The translations under genes and the position numbers were made by a program. A stretch of DNA of 64,000 nt from Nonomuraea jabiensis (GTDB taxonomy: Bacteria; Actinomycetota; Actinomycetes; Streptosporangiales; Streptosporangiaceae), in NCBI RefSeq assembly GCF_014204795.1, contig NZ_JACHMB010000001.1, forward strand, positions 5,592,501 to 5,656,500, in the 5' to 3' direction. The notes under the pieces are model-generated. The model was not told the DNA's origin. It made no database searches and worked only from the letters and a program-made list of their open reading frames with translations. Positions 16,817-23,518 of this stretch are shown one piece after another (within the stretch, counting starts at the first letter, position 1; every line of letters starts with the position of its first letter).

Positions 16817-17809
16817 TTAGCCGATTACCCACCGCGTGGCGTACTCACGCCAGTCCTCCTCCGTGGCGGCGAAGTCCACATAGAGGGCCAGGCCGAAGCG
16901 CTCGCGGCGGCCGTGCTCCGACAGCGCGAGCCGGGCGCCCTCGGCGGCCATGGCGACGCTCTCGGCGTTGTCGAGCCAGGGCACGCCGTGGTCGTGGTAG
17001 GCCGGGGCGCCGATGTAGAGGGCCTTGGCGGCGGGCACCAGGTCCAGGGCCAGCTCGGACTGGCGGGCGACGTAGCCGCCGTAGAGGGACTGCAGCGGGG
17101 TGAAGGAGTCGTACGTCATGACGGCGACCTGGTCCACGCGGTCCACGACCTGCTTGAAGTAGCCCTGGGACCAGTACTTGTCGTGCGCCAGCACGGCCCT
17201 GGCGGTCAGGCGCAGGCCCGGGTACGGCTCGATCTGCGGGGTGGAGGCGGACAGCAGGGCGGTGTGCCGGCGGGTGCGCTCCAGCAGCTCCAGGAACTCG
17301 GTGTCGCCGTCGCCGATCGGCTCGAAGTTGTAGTGGATGCCGTCGTAGCCCTGTTTCATGATGGCGGCGACGCCGGACAGGACGTTCTCGCGGGACTTGG
17401 GGTCGTCGAGGTCGAGGCCGTTCTTGACGGACTGGCCGAGCCAGGCGGAGATGCGGACCGCGGGGAGGCGCTCGCGAAACCATTTCACGAAATTTCCGGC
17501 GTTGGGGTATTTGTCTGGGCTTAAGGTGCCGTCCCAGTTGAAAGGGCCGGAGTGGACGTACACGTCCTTGATCCCGGTGGCGCGCAGCCGTACCGCCAAC
17601 TGCTCGACGTCACGCTCCGTGCGGCGGCCGTCCACCCACGCGTGGCCCAGCCAGAGCGCGTCGTTGCCCGTGCTCTTCGCCCAGGCCGCCGGCGCACCGG
17701 TAAACTGGAGCCGGAGCGCGGCGGCGAGGAGGCCGACCAGCGCGGCCACGATGGCCAAGGCAAGCGCGAGCAGGCGCAGGCCGCGGCGGATGACGGTTCG
17801 GGCAGTCAC
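16817..17809 (-). CDS. Membrane-anchored glycoside hydrolase family 18-like protein
   Basis: Product of 330 residues with an N-terminal membrane helix or uncleaved signal (LRLLALALAIVAALVGLLAAAL) and then a TIM-barrel-like domain outside the cell. The fourth-strand motif reads YDGIHYNFEP where active GH18 enzymes have DGxDxDxE. The last acid is kept but the middle Asp is Asn. Other barrel strands are visible (VRISAWLG, VDQVAVMTYDSF, ALYIGAPAYHD). It is divergent from lepA, and in many relatives rpsT and lepA are direct neighbours. It could act on or bind an amino-sugar polymer; activity is uncertain. Confidence 0.7.
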   Translation of the reverse strand: MTARTVIRRGLRLLALALAIVAALVGLLAAALRLQFTGAPAAWAKSTGNDALWLGHAWVDGRRTERDVEQLAVRLRATGIKDVYVHSGPFNWDGTLSPDKYPNAGNFVKWFRERLPAVRISAWLGQSVKNGLDLDDPKSRENVLSGVAAIMKQGYDGIHYNFEPIGDGDTEFLELLERTRRHTALLSASTPQIEPYPGLRLTARAVLAHDKYWSQGYFKQVVDRVDQVAVMTYDSFTPLQSLYGGYVARQSELALDLVPAAKALYIGAPAYHDHGVPWLDNAESVAMAAEGARLALSEHGRRERFGLALYVDFAATEEDWREYATRWVIG

Positions 17810-17865
17810 CCGGGCATGTCACCATGAAAGACTGCTTGACCTCAACCCTGTCGAAACGGACTTCG

Positions 17866-19692
17866 GTGCGCACTCAGCCTGGCCAGACCGACCCCGCGTT
17901 GATCCGCAACTTCTGCATCATCGCGCACATCGACCATGGCAAGTCGACCCTTGCCGACCGGATGCTGCAGATCACCGGCGTGGTCGACGACCGCTCCATG
18001 CGTGCTCAGTACCTCGACAGGATGGACATCGAGCGCGAACGCGGCATCACGATCAAGTCGCAGGCCGTGCGGCTGCCGTGGGACGGCCACGTGCTCAACA
18101 TGATCGACACGCCCGGCCACGTCGACTTCACCTACGAGGTGTCCCGGTCGCTGCAGGCGTGCGAGGGCGCGATCCTGCTGGTAGACGCGGCCCAGGGCAT
18201 CGAGGCGCAGACGCTGGCCAACCTCTACCTGGCCATGAACGCCGACCTGCACATCATCCCCGTCCTCAACAAGATCGACCTGCCGGCGGCGCAGCCGGAG
18301 AAGTTCGCCGAGGAGCTGGCGGGGCTGATCGGCTGCGACCCGTCCGACGTGCTCAAGGTGTCCGGCAAGACCGGCGAGGGCGTGCGCGAGCTGCTCGACC
18401 ACGTGGTCCAGGAGGTGCCCGCCCCCGTCGGCGTCGCCGACGCGGCGGCCCGGGCGCTGATCTTCGACTCCGTCTACGACACCTACCGCGGCGTCGTCAC
18501 GTACGTGCGGGTCGTGGACGGCCACCTGAGCAAGCGCGAGCGCATCCTCATGATGTCCACCGCCGCCACCCACGAGACGCTCGAGATCGGCGTCATCTCG
18601 CCCGAGCCCAAGACCTCCGACCTGGGGCTCGGCGTCGGCGAGGTGGGCTACCTGATCACCGGCGTCAAGGACGTGCGCCAGTCGCGCGTGGGTGACACGG
18701 TCACCTCGTCGGCCAAGCCCGCCCAGGAGATGCTGGCGGGCTACGAGCACCCCAAGCCGATGGTGTTCTCGGGGCTCTACCCGATCGACGGCGACGAATA
18801 CCCCGAGCTGCGCGAGGCCCTCGACAAGCTGCAGCTCAACGACGCGGCGCTGGTCTACGAGCCGGAGACGTCGGCGGCGCTCGGGTTCGGGTTCCGGGTC
18901 GGGTTCCTGGGGCTGCTGCACATGGAGATCGTGCGGGAGCGGCTGGAGCGCGAGTTCGGCCTGTCGCTGATCTCCACGGCGCCCAACGTGGTCTACCGCG
19001 TGGTCATGGAGGACGGCAAGGAGCTCACCGTCACCAACCCGTCGGAGTTCCCCACGGGCGGGAAGATCGCGCAGGTCTTCGAGCCGGTCACCAAGTCGAC
19101 GATCCTGGCGCCGTCCGAGTTCATCGGGGCGATCATGGAGATCTGCCAGGGGCGGCGCGGCCAGCTGCTCGGCATGGACTACCTGTCGGAGGACCGGGTC
19201 GAGATCCGCTACACGCTGCCGCTGGGCGAGATCATCTTCGACTTCTTCGACCAGCTCAAGTCGCGCACCCGCGGCTACGCCTCGCTCGACTACGAGCCCG
19301 CCGGCGAGCAGGAGGCCGACCTGGTCAAGGTGGACATCCTGCTGCAGGGCGAGCCGGTCGACGCGTTCAGCGCCATCGTCCACAAGGACAAGGCCTACAC
19401 GTACGGCGTCGACATGGCGAAGAAGCTGCGCGAGCTGATCCCCAGGCAGCAGTTCGAGGTGCCGATCCAGGCCGCCATCGGGGCCCGGGTCATCGCCCGC
19501 GAGAACATCCGCGCCATCCGCAAGGACGTCCTGGCCAAGTGCTACGGCGGTGACATCTCCCGTAAGCGGAAGCTGCTGGAGAAGCAGAAGGAAGGCAAGA
19601 AGCGGATGAAGATGGTCGGGCGCGTGGAGGTGCCCCAGGAGGCCTTCGTCGCCGCGCTGTCCACCGAGTCGTCCACCGACAAGAAGAAGTAG
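17866..19692 (+). CDS. lepA: Elongation factor 4 (LepA) GTPase
   Basis: Ribosome-associated GTPase of 608 residues. The G domain shows AHIDHGKST (G1), RGITIKSQAV (G2), DTPGHVDF (G3) and NKIDLPAA (G4), and the LepA-specific C-terminal domain ends KKRMKMVGRVEVPQEAFVAAL. I prefer the GTG at 17866 because homologues begin at the equivalent of MRTQPGQTDPALIRNF. An ATG at 17824 would add 14 residues and cannot be ruled out. The family's role, back-translocation or help with 30S biogenesis, is debated. Confidence 0.95.
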   Translation: MRTQPGQTDPALIRNFCIIAHIDHGKSTLADRMLQITGVVDDRSMRAQYLDRMDIERERGITIKSQAVRLPWDGHVLNMIDTPGHVDFTYEVSRSLQACEGAILLVDAAQGIEAQTLANLYLAMNADLHIIPVLNKIDLPAAQPEKFAEELAGLIGCDPSDVLKVSGKTGEGVRELLDHVVQEVPAPVGVADAAARALIFDSVYDTYRGVVTYVRVVDGHLSKRERILMMSTAATHETLEIGVISPEPKTSDLGLGVGEVGYLITGVKDVRQSRVGDTVTSSAKPAQEMLAGYEHPKPMVFSGLYPIDGDEYPELREALDKLQLNDAALVYEPETSAALGFGFRVGFLGLLHMEIVRERLEREFGLSLISTAPNVVYRVVMEDGKELTVTNPSEFPTGGKIAQVFEPVTKSTILAPSEFIGAIMEICQGRRGQLLGMDYLSEDRVEIRYTLPLGEIIFDFFDQLKSRTRGYASLDYEPAGEQEADLVKVDILLQGEPVDAFSAIVHKDKAYTYGVDMAKKLRELIPRQQFEVPIQAAIGARVIARENIRAIRKDVLAKCYGGDISRKRKLLEKQKEGKKRMKMVGRVEVPQEAFVAALSTESSTDKKK

Positions 19693-19693
19693 G

Positions 19694-19723
19694 GCTTTCG
19701 GGGTAGGCGACTACCCTGAAAGC
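19694..19723 (+). promoter_or_regulatory. Hairpin / likely leaderless promoter before the GNAT gene
   Basis: The 31 bases between lepA and the next ATG form an inverted repeat: GCTTTC-G-GGGTAG, loop GCGA, CTACCC-T-GAAAGC. There is no T-run, so it is not a normal terminator. The right arm contains TACCCT six bases before the ATG, the position of a -10 box for a leaderless actinobacterial mRNA. Either reading is inference. Confidence 0.4.
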
Positions 19724-20215
19724 ATGGAAGTGGTGCAAACCGCGCGCATGGTCCTTTCTCGGGTCACGCTCGACGATCTAACCGCTGTCCATGAGCTTCA
19801 CTCCGACCCCCGTACCAATGTGTACAACCCCGGGGGCCCCAGCGTCGACCTGGTGTCCAGCCGCGCCATGCTGGACCTGTGGCTCGCCGACTGGGCCGAG
19901 CGCGGCATCGGCTACTGGGCCGCGCGGGCGATCGGCGGGTCGGAGGTGCTCGGGTTCGGGGGACTGCGCCGCGCGATCGTCGGCGGAGACGAGGTGCTGA
20001 ACCTTTACTACCGGTTCCGGCCGTCCGCCTGGGGTCACGGGTACGCGGGGGAGCTCGTGGAGGCGGCGCTGCGGGTCGGCAAGGAGCTCGGGACCGTCGT
20101 CGCGGTCATCCGGCCCGACAACCTGGCCTCGCTGAAGGTGGCGGAGCGGGCGGGCATGCGCAGGGACGGGACGATCCCGTACGGGGGCGTCGAGAGCGTC
20201 GTGTACGTGGCCTGA
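19724..20215 (+). CDS. GNAT-family N-acetyltransferase (RimJ/RimL-like)
   Basis: Acetyl-CoA-dependent acetyltransferase of 163 residues. It has the N-terminal strand TARMVLSRVTLDDLTAVHELHSDP, motif A around YYRFRPSAWGHGYAGELVEAAL (RxxxxGxG/A acetyl-CoA loop), and motif B PDNLASLKVAERAGMRRDG. It resembles the RimJ/RimL group that acetylates protein N-termini or small molecules. It follows lepA by 31 bp on the same strand and faces the convergent ABC permease. The substrate cannot be predicted. Confidence 0.85.
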   Translation: MEVVQTARMVLSRVTLDDLTAVHELHSDPRTNVYNPGGPSVDLVSSRAMLDLWLADWAERGIGYWAARAIGGSEVLGFGGLRRAIVGGDEVLNLYYRFRPSAWGHGYAGELVEAALRVGKELGTVVAVIRPDNLASLKVAERAGMRRDGTIPYGGVESVVYVA

Positions 20216-20220
20216 GCGCC

Positions 20221-21702
20221 CTACCCGCGATTTCGGATTACGTACCCCACCAGCACCAGAGCGCCCGCGGCGGCCTGAGCCGCCAGGAAGCCGCCCAGCG
20301 GGCCCGGCGGGGACAGCAGCGCGGCGACGGCGGGCAGGCACCCGAGCACGGCCAGGTCCACCCCGGTGAGCGCCCACCGCAGCGGCCCGGTCGGGATCGC
20401 GCCGCCCGGGGTGTCGATGATCGGCATGGAATGGTCGATCGGACCCCTCCTGGCCATCCGCAGCGCGGCCGCGGCCAGCGTGGGGGCCGCCAGTGGCCCG
20501 AACAGCCACCACGCGCCCGGCAGCGCGCCGCCCACGCTCAGGGCGGCCAGCCCGAGGGTCGCCCACGCGCCGCCCAGCAGCATGGGCAGCACCGCGCGGG
20601 CCGCGAGCGCCTGGCGACGGTCCACGCCGAGCAGCCTGGACAGGGCCGGATTGTCGCCGTCCCTGCGCGCCCCCGACACGCTCATCGCCGCCACGGCCAG
20701 CGAACCCGCCAGCACGGCCGCTCCGAGCGTCACCGGAGCGCCGCCCGCCTGCGCCAGCACGGCGGGCAACGCGGACATCGCGAACATGACCCCCAGGCGT
20801 CCCGGCCTGCGGCCCACCCGGCGCCAGTCGTGCCAGGCCAGCGCGAGGGGCGCGGGCAGCGACGGCCACCGCCGCGAGCTGAGCTTCCTGGCCCGCCAGT
20901 GGTTGTCCTCCGCGATCCAGGTGAGCACTTCGGGGTCGAGGCCGACGGCCGCGTCCGCGACGTGGCCCGCCCGGGTCGAGGCGGTGACGAGGGTACGGGT
21001 GGGGATCCGGTCGAGCGACGCCCACGCGTGGCGTACCAGCAGGGTGGAGGACGCCGCCGCGAGGGCCGCGGCGACGGCCACCGCCGACAGGGGAGCGCTC
21101 GCGGCGACGGCGAGGACCGTGCGCAGCTGGCCGCTGACGGTCACGACGGCGGCCACCAGCAGCGCGACCGTCGCGGCCGTCAGCCAGACCTGCCACGACT
21201 GGGACGCCTGACCGAGCACGGCCAGGGCCATCCCGCCCGCGGTCGCCGAGACGCCCACCACCAGCGCGCCGAGCAGGCGCCACACGAGCTGGTCCGGGGC
21301 GCCCAGCACGGCGACCAGCCCCAGCCCGAGCAGCAGCCCGGCCGCCACCGCCACCGCGAGCAGCACCCGAGCCGTTCGCCCGAGCAGGTGCCGCCGGTTC
21401 AGCGGCGAGGGCAGCAGCCAGGAGGCGTCGGGGGCGGGCAGCATCACGGGTCCCGCCGCGCGGGCCGCGGCCAGGAAACCGGCCAGCGCCAGCGCGAGCA
21501 GGGCCGCTCCGGCGCTCACGCGGGCGGGATCGGCGGCTCCGGCCAGCCCTTGGAGCACGGTGGTGAGCGGCTGGCCGAGCACGGCGGCGAGCATCGCCAG
21601 CCCGAACCCGGCGACGTACCGATCGAGCAGGCCGCCGCGGGCCGGGCCACGCGAGCGGAGATACGCCCGCACCACCCGCACACTGCCCGCCGCCCCGCTC
21701 AC
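20221..21702 (-). CDS. Multi-pass ABC exporter permease (DUF6297-like)
   Basis: Very hydrophobic protein of 493 residues with about 12 membrane segments and few motifs. LPAPDASWLLPSPLNRRHLLG and PLALAWHDWRRVGRRPGRLG resemble actinobacterial ABC-2-like permeases of the DUF6297 type, an assignment from memory of family style. Paired with the ATPase gene upstream, it should form an exporter. I chose the GTG at 21702. GGGAG lies seven bases before it, and its GTGA overlaps the stop of a 28-codon leader frame. The longer open frame upstream is the ATPase gene read out of frame. Confidence 0.7.
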   Translation of the reverse strand: MSGAAGSVRVVRAYLRSRGPARGGLLDRYVAGFGLAMLAAVLGQPLTTVLQGLAGAADPARVSAGAALLALALAGFLAAARAAGPVMLPAPDASWLLPSPLNRRHLLGRTARVLLAVAVAAGLLLGLGLVAVLGAPDQLVWRLLGALVVGVSATAGGMALAVLGQASQSWQVWLTAATVALLVAAVVTVSGQLRTVLAVAASAPLSAVAVAAALAAASSTLLVRHAWASLDRIPTRTLVTASTRAGHVADAAVGLDPEVLTWIAEDNHWRARKLSSRRWPSLPAPLALAWHDWRRVGRRPGRLGVMFAMSALPAVLAQAGGAPVTLGAAVLAGSLAVAAMSVSGARRDGDNPALSRLLGVDRRQALAARAVLPMLLGGAWATLGLAALSVGGALPGAWWLFGPLAAPTLAAAALRMARRGPIDHSMPIIDTPGGAIPTGPLRWALTGVDLAVLGCLPAVAALLSPPGPLGGFLAAQAAAGALVLVGYVIRNRG

Positions 21703-21785
21703 GCGCCCACTCCCGACGGTGGGGGTACGTCGGCTCCGCTCATGCGGCCATCCCCGACGGCGGGGGGCGCGTCGGCTCCGCTCAT
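21699..21785 (-). CDS. 28-residue leader ORF built of two 14-residue repeats
   Basis: This small frame starts with the ATG of an ATGA overlap with the ATPase stop, and its own TGA overlaps the permease GTG as GTGA. It encodes MSGADAPPAVGDGR followed by MSGADVPPPSGVGA. Each half carries a ribosome-binding-like GGGGA/GGGAG and a start codon. The arrangement would let ribosomes pass from the ATPase through the leader to the permease. It may be only a remnant of duplication of the permease start. Confidence 0.4.
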   Translation of the reverse strand: MSGADAPPAVGDGRMSGADVPPPSGVGA

Positions 21786-21806
21786 GCGTCCACCCCTGAC
21801 GGTGAG
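21699..21806 (-). repeat. Triplicated translation-initiation region (unit 41-42 bp)
   Basis: On the minus strand the pattern CCGTCrGGGrTGG-CGC-(A/G)TGAGC recurs with start codons at 21785, 21743 and 21702, that is, spacings of 42 and 41 bases. Copy 1 includes the last codons of the ATPase gene, copy 2 lies between, and copy 3 is the start of the permease. The one-base-shorter third unit puts the permease in another frame from the first two. Confidence 0.75.
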
Positions 21807-22405
21807 ACCTGGCGGGCGCGGCCGGCCAGGCCATGATCGTGCGTGGCCATCACCACGGTGCCTCCCTCACTCGCGTACTCCTCGAGCAGATCGCCCAGCC
21901 GGCCCCGGAAACCGGCGTCCAGGCCGCGTTCCGGCTCGTCGAGCAGCAGCAACGTGCTCGGCCTGAGCAGCGCGGAGGCCAGGGAGAGACGCTGGCGCTG
22001 CCCGGTGGACAGGTTCAGCGGCGGCGCGTCCGCCCGCTCCACCAGCGCGAACACCTCCAGCGCCGCCTCCACCTCCATCCGCGCCTCGGCGTGCACGGCT
22101 CCCATGAGCTCCAGGTGCTCGCGGGCGGTGAGCCCCGGATACCAGGCGGGCTCGTCGCCGAGCATCGCCACCCGGCGCCAGAAGGCGGCGTCATCGGCCG
22201 GTGGCTCCCCGAACACCCTGACCTGGCCGGAGGTCGCCGGCTGGAGCCCCGCCAGGCAGCGCAGGAGGGTCGACTTGCCGCTCCCGTTCGGGCCGACGAC
22301 CGCCACGATCTCGCCCGGTGACACGGTCAGCTCCATGTCCCGCAGCACGGGGTTGCCGCCGAGTTCGACCGTGAGGTCGTGAACGCTGATGATCGAGTCG
22401 TACAC
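21782..22405 (-). CDS. ABC transporter ATP-binding protein
   Basis: ATPase of 207 residues with Walker A GPNGSGKSTLLRC, a signature variant LSTGQRQRLSLASAL, Walker B LLLLDEPERGLDAG and switch His ATHDHGL. It lies directly upstream of the multi-pass permease and so forms an exporter with it. The ORF ends in an ATGA overlap with the repeated leader region. The start ATG (MYDSIISVHDL) is 102 bp from a divergent small gene. The substrate is unknown. Confidence 0.88.
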   Translation of the reverse strand: MYDSIISVHDLTVELGGNPVLRDMELTVSPGEIVAVVGPNGSGKSTLLRCLAGLQPATSGQVRVFGEPPADDAAFWRRVAMLGDEPAWYPGLTAREHLELMGAVHAEARMEVEAALEVFALVERADAPPLNLSTGQRQRLSLASALLRPSTLLLLDEPERGLDAGFRGRLGDLLEEYASEGGTVVMATHDHGLAGRARQVSPSGVDA

Positions 22406-22507
22406 GGTTCGAGCCTAGCCAGCCGGGCGCGCGGCTGATCGCGACGATTTTCTGTCGGTGCCATCGCCTACCTTCTATTCCGAACACCTGTGCGACTGGA
22501 GGGTGAC

Positions 22508-22798
22508 GTGATTGCTTCTGAGCGATTCGAGCGTGCCGCCGTGTTGGGGGTGGCTGTGGCTGAGGAGACTCGGCGGCTGCTGAGGCTCCACCTGGCTCCG
22601 GGGGAGGAGGGAGGCGACGGCACCGTGCTCGTCGACGTGCCCTATCCCGACGCGGCCGTGGTGGCGGCGCTGCTCGACGTGGCGGCGGAGTGTTTCGGCG
22701 AACGGGGTGACTCCGTCGAGGAGACCAGGCAGGCGGCGTTGGAGACGTTGTTACAACTGGCCGGGTTCGACGGCGAGTCCCAGCTCAGGCGTCCCTGA
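22508..22798 (+). CDS. Hypothetical protein, 96 residues
   Basis: I do not recognise the family. The product is acidic and mostly helical (ERFERAAVLGVAVAEETRRLLRLHL, then DAAVVAALLDVAAECFGERG), without a signal peptide, membrane helix or metal motif. The start is the GTG at 22508, with GGAGGG six bases upstream. A frame start at 22490 would swallow that ribosome-binding site. It is divergent from the ABC ATPase and convergent with the response-regulator gene 10 bp away. Confidence 0.6.
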   Translation: MIASERFERAAVLGVAVAEETRRLLRLHLAPGEEGGDGTVLVDVPYPDAAVVAALLDVAAECFGERGDSVEETRQAALETLLQLAGFDGESQLRRP

Positions 22799-22807
22799 TC
22801 GGCCGGC

Positions 22808-23518
22808 TCACTGGGGGCGCGCCACTCCGTGCCGGAAGGCGTAGGAGACGGCCTGGGCGCGGTCCCGCAGTCCCGCCTTGGCGAAGAGGTTGTTGATGTG
22901 GGTCTTGACGGTGGCCTCCGAGATGTAGAGGCGGGCGGCGATCTCGGTGTTCGAGAGGCCGTCGGCGATGAGGGCCAGCACCTCGCCCTCGCGCGGGGTC
23001 AGCCCGTCGGGGAGCCCGTCACGGACGATTCCAGGAGGAGGAGGAGGGGTGTTTCCGGTTGTGGCCGGGGGTTGCCTCGGGGGCACCGACATGGTGTCCA
23101 GGAGGCGGCGTTGGACGGTGGGGTCGAGTTGGGCGTCGCCGCGCTTCACCGTGGCGACGGCCCTGGCGATGTCGTCGGCGTCCGCGTCCTTGGTGAGGAA
23201 ACCGCGCGCGCCCGCTCTCAGCGCCGCGAAGACGGACTCGTCGTCGGAGTACGTGGTGAGCACCACGACCTGGGTGCCCGGAAACTCGGCGCGGATGCGG
23301 GCGGTGGCCTCCACGCCGTCCATGCGGGGCATGCGCAGGTCCATGAGCACCACGTCCGGCCGCCGCTCCCCGACCAGCCGCAGCGCCGCCTCGCCGTCGC
23401 CGGCCGAGCCGACCACCTCGATGTCCGGCAGCAGCCCGAGCAGCAGCACCAGGCCCTCGCGCACCACGGCCTGGTCGTCCACCACGATGACCCTGGTCAT
23501 CCGGGCGCCCTCGGTCAT
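22808..23518 (-). CDS. NarL/FixJ-family response regulator
   Basis: DNA-binding response regulator of 236 residues. The receiver domain has the acidic pair VDDQ, the phospho-acceptor Asp in VVLMDLRMPRMDG, and the Lys in FLTKDADAD. After a proline-rich linker comes a LuxR helix-turn-helix (LTPREGEVLALIADGLSNTEIAARLYISEATVKTHINNL). The ATG at 23518 overlaps the stop of the upstream histidine kinase as ATGA, so the two are a coupled system. Target genes are not evident; the membrane gene upstream of the kinase is one candidate. Confidence 0.92.
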   Translation of the reverse strand: MTEGARMTRVIVVDDQAVVREGLVLLLGLLPDIEVVGSAGDGEAALRLVGERRPDVVLMDLRMPRMDGVEATARIRAEFPGTQVVVLTTYSDDESVFAALRAGARGFLTKDADADDIARAVATVKRGDAQLDPTVQRRLLDTMSVPPRQPPATTGNTPPPPPGIVRDGLPDGLTPREGEVLALIADGLSNTEIAARLYISEATVKTHINNLFAKAGLRDRAQAVSYAFRHGVARPQ

